Shown here piece after piece: positions 1 to 4,844 of a stretch of 5,598 nt of DNA. Location: NCBI GenBank assembly GCA_031267015.1, contig JAIRZW010000088.1:1-5598 (forward strand). Direction: 5' to 3'. Source of the stretch: Heliobacteriaceae bacterium (lineage in GTDB: Bacteria; Cyanobacteriota; Vampirovibrionia; Gastranaerophilales; Gastranaerophilaceae). Numbering within the stretch: position 1 is the first letter of the stretch; every line of letters begins with the position of its first letter. The notes under the pieces are model-generated. The model made no database searches and had not been told where the DNA came from. It worked only from the letters and a program-made list of their open reading frames with translations. A program made the position numbers and the translations under genes.

Positions 1-19
1 CTTGTGGTTACATTTCGTA

Positions 20-25
20 AAGGAG
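20..25 (+). promoter_or_regulatory. Ribosome binding site of the first prepilin
   Basis: AAGGAG, five bases before the ATG at 31. It decides the start in favour of 31 over the upstream in-frame GTG at 4. Confidence 0.7.
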
Positions 26-30
26 AAAGT

Positions 31-750
31 ATGAGAAAGAAAGTTACATGTCATTGCGAGCCTTTAGGCGAAGCAATCCAGTCTGGATTGCCGCGGTCGC
101 GCTTTGCGCTCCCTCGCAATGACAGAGCAGGTTTTACGTTGGCGGAAGTTTTGATTACATTAGGGATTATCGGGGTTGTTGCGGCATTGACCATGCCGGC
201 TATTGTACAAAATTATAAAAGACAGGTCGCAACTTCAAGGATTAAAAAGTTTGTTTCAACAATAAATCAGGCATTTTTGAGTGCTAGTGCTGAAAAAGGA
301 GATTATGAGGACTGGAGTCTTTCCGGACAGAATACTTACACCGGAGCGTATCAATTTTTGACGGAATATGTAACATCTTATATCGAGTATTTTAACATTA
401 CCCAAAGCGACAGTACATCTGCTGTTCTTAAATTTTTAGACGGTTCAACCGTCAAGGTTCATATTGGCAGTTGTATTGACCTGTCTTACGATGTAAATGG
501 CGACAAATTGCCTAATAAATACAATAGAGACATTTTTAACTTTATGTTTTGCAGAAGACTCTCAGACTGTAATAATGAGCATAATTTCACAGCGTTATAC
601 TGTAACCCTTCACATCCGGCTGATTTGTCATTGCGTTCCAAATTGTTTGAAGATTGTAAAAAATATCCTGACAGCATAAATGGTTATTGTGTTCTGCTAT
701 TACAGCATGACCATTGGGAATTTCAAAAAGATTATCCGTATAAGCTTTAA
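31..750 (+). CDS. Type IV pilin-like protein (prepilin) with repeat-extended leader
   Basis: A 239-residue prepilin. The cleavage/methylation motif is seen at residues 34-39 (G|FTLAE, with Glu at mature position +5), followed by the hydrophobic helix LITLGIIGVVAALTMPAIV. Prepilin peptidase should cut after Gly34 and the mature subunit should enter an inner-membrane pilus or pseudopilus assembly. The mature part has a short helix (NYKRQVATSRIKKF), a Cys-containing middle with DVNG...PN...RDIF, and a C-terminal cysteine-rich tail ending WEFQKDYPYKL; this plan recurs in pilins of Gastranaerophilales-like genomes. I chose the ATG at 31 because AAGGAG lies 5 nt upstream; a GTG at position 4 is also in frame but has no visible support. 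The odd feature is the leader: residues 7-31 are encoded by a palindromic repeat, so the leader is 34 residues instead of the usual 5-10. Which pilus it belongs to cannot be told from here. Confidence 0.85.
   Translation: MRKKVTCHCEPLGEAIQSGLPRSRFALPRNDRAGFTLAEVLITLGIIGVVAALTMPAIVQNYKRQVATSRIKKFVSTINQAFLSASAEKGDYEDWSLSGQNTYTGAYQFLTEYVTSYIEYFNITQSDSTSAVLKFLDGSTVKVHIGSCIDLSYDVNGDKLPNKYNRDIFNFMFCRRLSDCNNEHNFTALYCNPSHPADLSLRSKLFEDCKKYPDSINGYCVLLLQHDHWEFQKDYPYKL
49..124. repeat. Palindromic repeat element, copy 1, inside a coding sequence
   Basis: A 76-bp element bounded by perfect 12-bp inverted arms, TGTCATTGCGAG (49-60) and CTCGCAATGACA (113-124). Nested inside is a second perfect inverted pair, GCAATCCAG (73-81) and CTGGATTGC (83-91). 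It is read in frame by the prepilin gene without a stop and gives the peptide starting CHCEPLGEAIQ and ending ALPRND. The same end sequence is found at 4023-4033 and 4827-4837. Dispersed palindromes of this TGTCATTGCGAG...CTCGCAATGACA kind are known in many bacterial genomes. The mode of spread cannot be read from the sequence; no transposase is present. Confidence 0.85.
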
Positions 751-774
751 AAACACCTATCGCAAATTTTATTG

Positions 775-780
775 TATAAT
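775..780 (+). promoter_or_regulatory. Candidate -10 box for the phosphopantetheinyl transferase
   Basis: A perfect TATAAT sits only 6 bases before the ATG at 787. Transcription from it would begin at or next to the start codon, giving a leaderless mRNA. No convincing -35 hexamer is found at 16-18 bp spacing, and the upstream region is AT-rich, so the box could be chance. Read-through from the prepilin gene, which ends 36 bp upstream with no visible terminator, is the alternative. Confidence 0.45.
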
Positions 781-786
781 TGGTTT

Positions 787-1245
787 ATGAAAATATTTTT
801 ATCGGGAATTGAATCAAAGGCAGAACAGTCCGAGGCCGGGCGGGCGTTGACAATAAAAACCGCTCGAGAAATTTTTGGACTTGAAAACCCTGAAATTGAA
901 GTCGTGAACAAAAAACCGCGGTTTGTGAATTCGGATTTGCATTTTAGCATTTCGCACTCTGAAAAGCTTGTGGCTGTGTGTTTTGACAGCGAACCGACCG
1001 GGTTTGACATTGAGTTCATGAAAGAGCGGGATTTTGAAAAGCTTGCAAAGCGATACAATATTCCGGCGGAAAAAGAGGCGTTTTACCGCTTCTGGACTGC
1101 GCACGAGGCGAAAATAAAGCTTCAGGCCAAGCCGCTGGCTATTAAAACTTTCATGATTCAAGACGGCTACATGGCCTCAATCGCCTCTGTGAGGAAATTC
1201 GAGCTACCCGATTTTTCTGAATTCAGTTCCGCCTATGATTTTTAA
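787..1245 (+). CDS. 4'-phosphopantetheinyl transferase, Sfp-type, short
   Basis: A 152-residue protein of the 4'-phosphopantetheinyl transferase superfamily, which moves phosphopantetheine from coenzyme A to a serine of acyl or peptidyl carrier proteins. Family marks are visible in order: KKPRF (42-46), then LHFSISHSEKLVAV (51-64, the SHS region that contacts CoA), GFDIE (72-76; Asp74 and Glu76 fit the magnesium ligands), and FYRFWTAHEAKIK (99-111; Glu107 fits the third ligand). The usual lysine of the W-x-x-K-E-A motif is His106 here. It is shorter than Sfp (about 220-230 residues), with a reduced N-terminal half and C-terminus. I chose ATG 787; an in-frame TTG at 772 overlaps the -10 box and lacks an RBS. 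No ribosome binding site precedes 787 either. The last 42 nt overlap the end of the convergent ATPase gene. The carrier protein it serves is not in the window. Confidence 0.82.
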   Translation: MKIFLSGIESKAEQSEAGRALTIKTAREIFGLENPEIEVVNKKPRFVNSDLHFSISHSEKLVAVCFDSEPTGFDIEFMKERDFEKLAKRYNIPAEKEAFYRFWTAHEAKIKLQAKPLAIKTFMIQDGYMASIASVRKFELPDFSEFSSAYDF

Positions 1246-2799
1246 ATGGCGTTCTTCGCCCTCGCCAATACTTTTGCTCGCTAAATTATGCTGTTCCACC
1301 AGTTCGTGCTGAAGCTTGCGGATTTGCTGGCTCTGAGGTGTTAATTCAATATGTTCAGCGCCTGCAAGAATCTTACTGATTGCCTCTTTTGCCTCGTCCA
1401 GCGCGCGTTCCGCGTCATCATAATACCCTTGGAGCGTCTCGGAGGTCTCCGTAATCTGCAAAGCGTCTTTCATAACCTTCTGAATCTGCGCCATAGAATT
1501 CGTTTTGATATAGAAAATTTGCAGGCGGTAATTGCTGGCAGTGCTCAAAACCTTTGCGCCGCCTTTGGCAAAGTTCTTGTGCGCAAGCACAATGTCCGCA
1601 TCATCGATGTTTCGGGTGATTTCAACGTTCATATCAAGCCGCTCGATTACTTTTTCCACTATGCTTCGCGACACGGCATACAAATAAATCTTCTTGAAAT
1701 TCTTAACCTCATCCACGTACTTTTGGCGCGAAAAGCTGAACTTGAGGCTTTCAGCCTCAAGGGTTGATGGTTGGTTTTTCTCAACTCTAAACTCTAAACT
1801 CTCAACTTTATCTGATTCATAAACCTTGTCGACTTTGCGGATTTCCGGCCGGATTGGCCAGCCGCGAAGGATGTAATCCACTGCTTCGGCGGCGTTTTTG
1901 TATACGGCAAGCGTGTTTCTGTCAAGAATCTCGATTACAATGTCGAAAGTCGGTTGTTTTTCACGCTCCAGAACGGTTTTTTGCGATGCGCGGCGTTTCG
2001 CTTCGTCGTCGCCGAGGGTTACGGACTGAACCCCGCCCACCAAATCCGACAAAGTAGGGTTTTTGATTAAATTTTCAAGGCTGTTTCCGTGCGCTGTCGC
2101 GATAAGCATTACCCCGCGTTCAGCAATGGTACGCGCCGCTTGCGCTTCTGCCTCGGTTCCGATTTCGTCAACCACGATTACCTCGGGCGTGTGGTTTTCG
2201 ACTGCCTCAATCATAATGTCTTTTTGGAATTCGGGCTGGCGAACCTGCATTCTTCTGGCATGGCCGATTGCAGGATGGGGATTGTCGCCGTCGCCCGCAA
2301 TTTCGTTTGAAGTGTCAACGATTACGACACGTTTTCCCAAGTCGTCTGCCACAAGACGTGAAATCTCGCGTAATTTAGTTGTTTTACCCACGCCCGGACG
2401 GCCAAGGAAAAGAATACTTTTACCCAAAGAGCAAATGTCTTTTATGCATGCGATTGTGCCGGTTACGACGCGGCCGATACGGCAGGTCAGCCCGATTACT
2501 TTATTCTGGCGGTTTCTGATTGCGCTGATACGGTGAAGGGTTCCGGGTATGCCTGAGCGGTTGTCTGAGGTAAATTCCTGAATCCGGTTTGTTACATACT
2601 CCAAGTCCTCATCCGTTACAAAATCGCAGTCCAAATACTCAATCCGGCCGCCTGCATGCCGGATTTCCGGGGTGCGGCCCAAATCCAACACAATTTCGAT
2701 TACATCTTCCATTTTTTCATAGGTGATGTGTTTGCGCACCTTATCGGGAAGTACGGCCATTAACTTGTCCAAATCATTCTGAAATTGAATATTGCTCAA
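1204..2799 (-). CDS. SpoIIIAA-like AAA ATPase with C-terminal R3H domain (Ycf45-like)
   Basis: A 531-residue P-loop ATPase. Residues ~1-110 form the N-terminal SpoIIIAA-like region (LPDKVRKHI, then GIPGTLHRISAIRNRQNKVIGL). The ATPase core has Walker A GRPGVGKTT (133-141), Walker B VIVVDEIG (207-214) and the sensor-like stretch LIATAHGNS (242-250). After a variable linker and a second alpha/beta segment (~365-440), the C-terminus is an R3H domain: R494-x3-H498, then SKSIGEGEERHLKI, a single-stranded nucleic-acid-binding fold. This ATPase-R3H combination is typical of cyanobacteria and plastids; the exact role is not established. The start is TTG (2799-2797), supported by AGGAG nine bases upstream and a promoter at 2828-2856; the next Met (residue 14) has no such support. 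Linker residues ~332-353 are encoded by a heptamer repeat and a perfect hairpin, which looks like an inserted repeat. Confidence 0.85.
   Translation of the reverse strand: MSNIQFQNDLDKLMAVLPDKVRKHITYEKMEDVIEIVLDLGRTPEIRHAGGRIEYLDCDFVTDEDLEYVTNRIQEFTSDNRSGIPGTLHRISAIRNRQNKVIGLTCRIGRVVTGTIACIKDICSLGKSILFLGRPGVGKTTKLREISRLVADDLGKRVVIVDTSNEIAGDGDNPHPAIGHARRMQVRQPEFQKDIMIEAVENHTPEVIVVDEIGTEAEAQAARTIAERGVMLIATAHGNSLENLIKNPTLSDLVGGVQSVTLGDDEAKRRASQKTVLEREKQPTFDIVIEILDRNTLAVYKNAAEAVDYILRGWPIRPEIRKVDKVYESDKVESLEFRVEKNQPSTLEAESLKFSFSRQKYVDEVKNFKKIYLYAVSRSIVEKVIERLDMNVEITRNIDDADIVLAHKNFAKGGAKVLSTASNYRLQIFYIKTNSMAQIQKVMKDALQITETSETLQGYYDDAERALDEAKEAISKILAGAEHIELTPQSQQIRKLQHELVEQHNLASKSIGEGEERHLKIIGGTEFRKIG
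1741..1804. repeat. Repeat block inside the ATPase linker: hairpin plus heptamers
   Basis: Two elements lie close together in the coding sequence. At 1741-1761 there is a perfect inverted repeat, CTTGAGGCT / AGCCTCAAG with a 3-nt loop. At 1784-1804 there are three tandem heptamers, ACTCTAA, ACTCTAA and ACTCTCA, flanked by CTCAACT on both sides (1780-1786 and 1801-1807). On the minus strand they are translated in frame as part of a low-complexity linker (VESLEFRVE, then LEAESLK). Their position between two folded domains suggests an insertion that the protein tolerates. Confidence 0.6.
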
Positions 2800-2827
2800 A
2801 GATTATTGCTCCTGTACTGACACTATT

Positions 2828-2856
2828 ATTATACCCGATTTTAAGCAATTTGTCTA
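2828..2856 (-). promoter_or_regulatory. Sigma-70-type promoter of the R3H ATPase
   Basis: Read on the minus strand, TAGACA (2856-2851) is separated by exactly 17 bp from a perfect TATAAT (2833-2828). Transcription should start near 2821, leaving a leader of about 22 nt that holds AGGAG before the TTG start. It lies just downstream of the pilin stop, so the ATPase has its own promoter although the pilin is on the same strand 94 bp upstream. Confidence 0.7.
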
Positions 2857-2893
2857 CTGTATTTCAGGTTCAGCACATATCAGACTTTTAAGC

Positions 2894-3790
2894 TCATCTC
2901 CTGATGCACCGAACCTCGTTAGTGTGAGTCTTGGGGAAGCGGCTGCGGCCGCCAATGGCGAAATCCTGTGACCATGCGAAATCTGGCGGAGCCTCTGAGG
3001 CTGACCAGTACTCACCAGACGTGATTCCGATGAGGTTTCCGTTCATATACATTGCGAGGAGTTCATCTCGATTAGGCACTGAATAATCAGGATTCTGGTT
3101 TGTGCAGGCTTGAGGAGCGTTATTGAAGGTAGACGCCACTGCCGCATTTTCTTTGACAACATCAGGTGCATAAGCTACCGAGCTTTCGTCAGGATAAAGT
3201 ACTGTTATAAAGCCAATGTCTTTTCCTGCCTGATTAGGTTTTCCCAAGCCATTCATGTCATAAACAGCATTTACGCACACTCTGTCCTGGCCGTGGTGCG
3301 ACGGTGAGACAGTGTCGTCATGCAGGCACTTAGGATTATAAAATAAGTTCACTGAATATCCGTTTGCCATCACAAAACCGTAGCTTGTTGTGTTGGTCTG
3401 GGTTGTTTCTCCCCAAGACATATATGGTGCTAAATCATGAAGCGTCTTTGGCATTGTCGTAGAAGTCCCCGTCAGTGTTTTTATCGCATTTGTGTTTGTT
3501 TCAATACCGCAACTGCGTAAGTTATTATTGTCACAGGTCTTGAGGATTTTAATTTGTTCTCTCAAGTGGTTTTCTACAAAATCCTGTGCATTTGCCGCAC
3601 CTGCGATACCGCCGTTTACTGTTATTACACGCATGGCTTGTCCTATGGTTGACCATGCTTTTTTACGTGCTGCGTCATACACCTTGTCCTTGTAATTCGC
3701 TATCAGCGATGGCATAACCAATGCCGCTACCACTCCGATAATCCCAAGAGTAATTAAAACCTCTGCCAATGTATAACCTGTCCTTTTCAT
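2894..3790 (-). CDS. Prepilin with C-terminal lectin-like (DUF1566-like) domain; candidate DGR target
   Basis: A 298-residue protein. The leader is MKRTG, with cleavage expected before YTLAE (Glu at mature +5), then the hydrophobic helix LITLGIIGVVAALVMPSLI, NYKDKVYDAARKKAW and a middle region with CVNAVYDMNGLGKPNQAGKDIGF, shared in pattern with the prepilin at 31-750. The last ~70 residues are different: VPNRDELLAMYMNGNLIGI, EYWSASEAPPDFAWSQ, a variable-looking stretch, then NEVRCIRR. This is the pattern of C-type-lectin-fold domains of the DUF1566/FGE-like kind, which are the usual variable domains of diversity-generating retroelements. A pilin carrying it would show a binding head on a surface fibre. 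The start is fixed by GGAGG six bases before the ATG. An RT gene of DGR type lies about 1 kb away on the same strand. That this gene is truly diversified is inference; ligand unknown. Confidence 0.8.
   Translation of the reverse strand: MKRTGYTLAEVLITLGIIGVVAALVMPSLIANYKDKVYDAARKKAWSTIGQAMRVITVNGGIAGAANAQDFVENHLREQIKILKTCDNNNLRSCGIETNTNAIKTLTGTSTTMPKTLHDLAPYMSWGETTQTNTTSYGFVMANGYSVNLFYNPKCLHDDTVSPSHHGQDRVCVNAVYDMNGLGKPNQAGKDIGFITVLYPDESSVAYAPDVVKENAAVASTFNNAPQACTNQNPDYSVPNRDELLAMYMNGNLIGITSGEYWSASEAPPDFAWSQDFAIGGRSRFPKTHTNEVRCIRR
2897..3013 (-). other. Candidate DGR variable repeat (last 39 codons of the pilin)
   Basis: Conserved lectin-scaffold positions (EYWSASE, AW, Q-F, G, K, N-VRCIRR) alternate with positions that are usually hypervariable in such domains. 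In the core (2959-2933) eight of nine consecutive codons end in C and the encoded residues are A-I-G-G-R-S-R-F-P, a mix of unlike side chains. DGR template repeats put AAC codons at diversified sites, and adenine-specific mutagenesis yields NNC, so this is the expected footprint. No matching template repeat is seen in the window, so the call rests on pattern alone. Confidence 0.45.
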
Positions 3791-3796
3791 TTATAA

Positions 3797-3801
3797 CCTC
3801 C
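3797..3801 (-). promoter_or_regulatory. Ribosome binding site of the lectin-like prepilin
   Basis: GGAGG on the minus strand, six bases before the ATG at 3790. It is a strong match and fixes the start. Confidence 0.8.
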
Positions 3802-3822
3802 TTTATTCCAATTCGAATTTTA

Positions 3823-3853
3823 ATTGTAAACTATGGTCTACAACCATAGTCAA
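3823..3853 (-). promoter_or_regulatory. Promoter of the lectin-like prepilin with long 19-bp spacer
   Basis: Read on the minus strand: TTGACT (3853-3848), a 19-bp spacer, then TACAAT (3828-3823). The expected start near 3816 leaves a leader of about 26 nt. A spacer of 19 bp is longer than the optimum of 17, and it holds a dyad (3830-3850). That arrangement resembles promoters controlled by MerR-family activators, which bind a dyad in an overlong spacer. No regulator gene is in the window. Confidence 0.5.
3830..3850. promoter_or_regulatory. Inverted repeat, likely operator
   Basis: A perfect 8-bp inverted repeat, ACTATGGT and ACCATAGT, separated by 5 bp, lies between the -35 and -10 boxes of the prepilin promoter. 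A second small palindrome, AATTCGAATT (3810-3819), lies over the expected transcription start. Both could be protein-binding sites. Confidence 0.5.
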
Positions 3854-3943
3854 TAAAAATTGTCATAATAAATTAAGAAATGTTACTACTCATTATTGTA
3901 TAAGAAAAATTTCACTCTGTCAAGTCAATGTTATTAGGCTTTT

Positions 3944-4034
3944 CGTTATTGCGGAGAACGCAGTGACAAAACAATCCGGTAACTTCACAACCGCCGATTG
4001 CCGGATTGCTTCGCCCTGACGCCTCGCAATGACA
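3944..4034. repeat. Palindromic repeat element, copy 2 (degenerate)
   Basis: The inner arms CAATCCGG (3972-3979) and CCGGATTG (4001-4008) are perfect inverted repeats. The outer right arm CCTCGCAATGACA (4022-4034) matches copy 1, while the left arm (GTTATTGCGG, from about 3945) is degenerate. It fills much of the intergenic space between the divergent prepilin and MNT genes. The 15-mer ACGCCTCGCAATGAC at 4019-4033 recurs exactly at 4823-4837. Confidence 0.75.
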
Positions 4035-4056
4035 GGTGAAGCTATGACGATTTTTA

Positions 4057-4065
4057 TGTTATAAT
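4057..4065 (+). promoter_or_regulatory. Extended -10 promoter of the MNT/HEPN operon
   Basis: TGTTATAAT fits the extended -10 consensus TGnTATAAT. It ends 7 bases before the ATG at 4073, so the transcript should begin at or within a base or two of the start codon. No ribosome binding site is visible upstream, in keeping with a leaderless mRNA. No clear -35 is seen, as expected for an extended -10 promoter. Confidence 0.55.
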
Positions 4066-4072
4066 AAATATT

Positions 4073-4396
4073 ATGAAACAGATTGTTGACGAAATTGCAA
4101 AAAAGCTTAGAGATGCATTAAAAGATGCTATCAGCGACTTTGAAGGTCTCTATGTCTTCGGCTCTCAAGTCCGAGGCGACGCCACAGAAGACAGCGACTT
4201 GGATATTGTTGTACTATTCGGACATGAACGCTTTTATCAACCAGACGCATTTTATGAGATCCTGTCTAAAATGAGATATGATTATTATGATGTTATTGAT
4301 TTGGACATACACCCGAAAACACATAAACAATTAGAAAATAATCCTATTTTTTATAATGAAGTTGTCAACAGAGGAGTGTTTTATGGGTCAGTATAA
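4073..4396 (+). CDS. MNT-type nucleotidyltransferase, probable antitoxin
   Basis: A 107-residue minimal nucleotidyltransferase of the DNA polymerase beta superfamily. The defining motif is complete: G30-S31, ten residues, D42-L43-D44 (GSQVRGDATEDSDLDIVVLF). The third carboxylate is probably in VIDLDIH (74-80; Asp76 or Asp78). The protein is paired with an overlapping HEPN gene. In characterised MNT/HEPN modules (type VII toxin-antitoxin) the MNT protein AMPylates a tyrosine of the HEPN ribonuclease and silences it. The pairing and motif fit that role; activity here is inferred. Start ATG 4073 lies right after a -10 box and is predicted to be leaderless. The coding sequence is AT-richer than the R3H ATPase gene, consistent with an accessory module. 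Confidence 0.85.
   Translation: MKQIVDEIAKKLRDALKDAISDFEGLYVFGSQVRGDATEDSDLDIVVLFGHERFYQPDAFYEILSKMRYDYYDVIDLDIHPKTHKQLENNPIFYNEVVNRGVFYGSV
4371..4376 (+). promoter_or_regulatory. Ribosome binding site of the HEPN gene
   Basis: GAGGAG, six bases before ATG 4383 and inside the end of the MNT gene. It sets the HEPN start and argues against the in-frame upstream codon at 4356. Confidence 0.75.
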
Positions 4397-4769
4397 AGAT
4401 ATTTTAGTAAATATTAATATTGAAAAATCTGATGAGGCGCTTGAAGTTGCCCAAGAAAGTTTAGAGAATAACCGCTTAACCACTGCATTAAACAGAATTT
4501 ACTATGCGATTTTTTACACTGTTATCGCCTTGGCTTATAAGCATAATTTTGAAACCTCAAAACATGCTAAATTAATGGGCTGGTTTAACAAAAAATTTAT
4601 TTATACAGATAAGATTTTTGACCCTAAAATCTATAAAATTTACGAAAACGCTTTTATGCTAAGACAAGAAAGTGATTATGAAACACTTTATCAGCCTGAC
4701 ATTGAGCAAGCCAAATCGCTTTTAGCGGACACGAAAACCTTTATCAAAACCGTAAGAAAAGCTATTTAG
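4383..4769 (+). CDS. HEPN-domain protein (UPF0332-like), probable toxin partner
   Basis: A 128-residue, helix-rich protein. Family marks are NRIYYAIFY (37-45), SKHAKLMGWFNKKFI (59-73) and LRQESDYETLY (93-103), followed by a long C-terminal helix; this is the layout of UPF0332-type HEPN proteins. The start at 4383 gives a 14-nt overlap with the MNT gene, so the two are translationally coupled with the MNT product made first. Known HEPN toxins are metal-independent ribonucleases with an R-x4-6-H motif. Here the conserved Arg94 is followed by QESDY and no histidine stands at the expected place, so ribonuclease activity is uncertain. Tyr99 next to the arginine motif is a candidate site for AMPylation by the partner (inference). 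The pair could instead be a non-toxic nucleotidyltransferase with its substrate-binding subunit. Confidence 0.8.
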   Translation: MGQYKDILVNINIEKSDEALEVAQESLENNRLTTALNRIYYAIFYTVIALAYKHNFETSKHAKLMGWFNKKFIYTDKIFDPKIYKIYENAFMLRQESDYETLYQPDIEQAKSLLADTKTFIKTVRKAI

Positions 4770-4788
4770 TTCTTGTCAAAAATTATTG

Positions 4789-4820
4789 AAAAAGGCCGGG
4801 TCCTAGAATAGGGCTTCGGC
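4789..4820 (-). terminator. Intrinsic terminator of the reverse transcriptase gene
   Basis: Read on the minus strand, GCCG...CGGC (4820-4795) encloses a second stem CCTA/TAGG with loop TTC, and is followed by CTTTTT (T run at 4793-4789). It lies 25 nt after the RT stop. The stem has internal mismatches, so strength is uncertain. It partly overlaps repeat copy 3. Confidence 0.55.
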
Positions 4821-4837
4821 TAACGCCTCGCAATGAC
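4811..4837. repeat. Palindromic repeat element, copy 3 (partial)
   Basis: GGCTTCGGC followed by ACGCCTCGCAATGAC (4823-4837), the latter identical to 4019-4033 in copy 2, and sharing CTCGCAATGAC with copy 1. Only the right half is recognisable. Copies 2 and 3 have the same orientation and enclose the MNT/HEPN operon. Confidence 0.65.
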
Positions 4838-4844
4838 TAAGGAT

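Noticed and set aside
4..30. Upstream in-frame GTG start for the first prepilin
   Set aside because: No ribosome binding site is seen for it, while AAGGAG stands 5 nt before ATG 31 and would itself be translated if GTG 4 were used.
747..1161. Minus-strand frames opposite the phosphopantetheinyl transferase
   Set aside because: The plus strand has the family motifs in order; the opposite frames show none.
1784..1804. CRISPR-like or tandem array
   Set aside because: Only three 7-bp units with no spacers, inside a coding sequence.
1351..2536. Open frames on the plus strand opposite the R3H ATPase (1351-1767, 1854-2057, 2063-2536)
   Set aside because: They are antisense to a gene with clear Walker A, Walker B and R3H motifs; their translations show no domain or sensible composition.
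3110..3695. Small plus-strand frames opposite the lectin-like prepilin
   Set aside because: Shadows of the prepilin gene, with no RBS and no recognisable motif.
4356..4382. Upstream start for the HEPN gene
   Set aside because: It has no ribosome binding site and overlaps more of the MNT gene; ATG 4383 has GAGGAG at proper spacing.
4770..4844. DGR template repeat just downstream of the RT
   Set aside because: The stretch is a terminator-like hairpin plus a palindromic repeat half; it has no similarity to the pilin end at 2897-3013.
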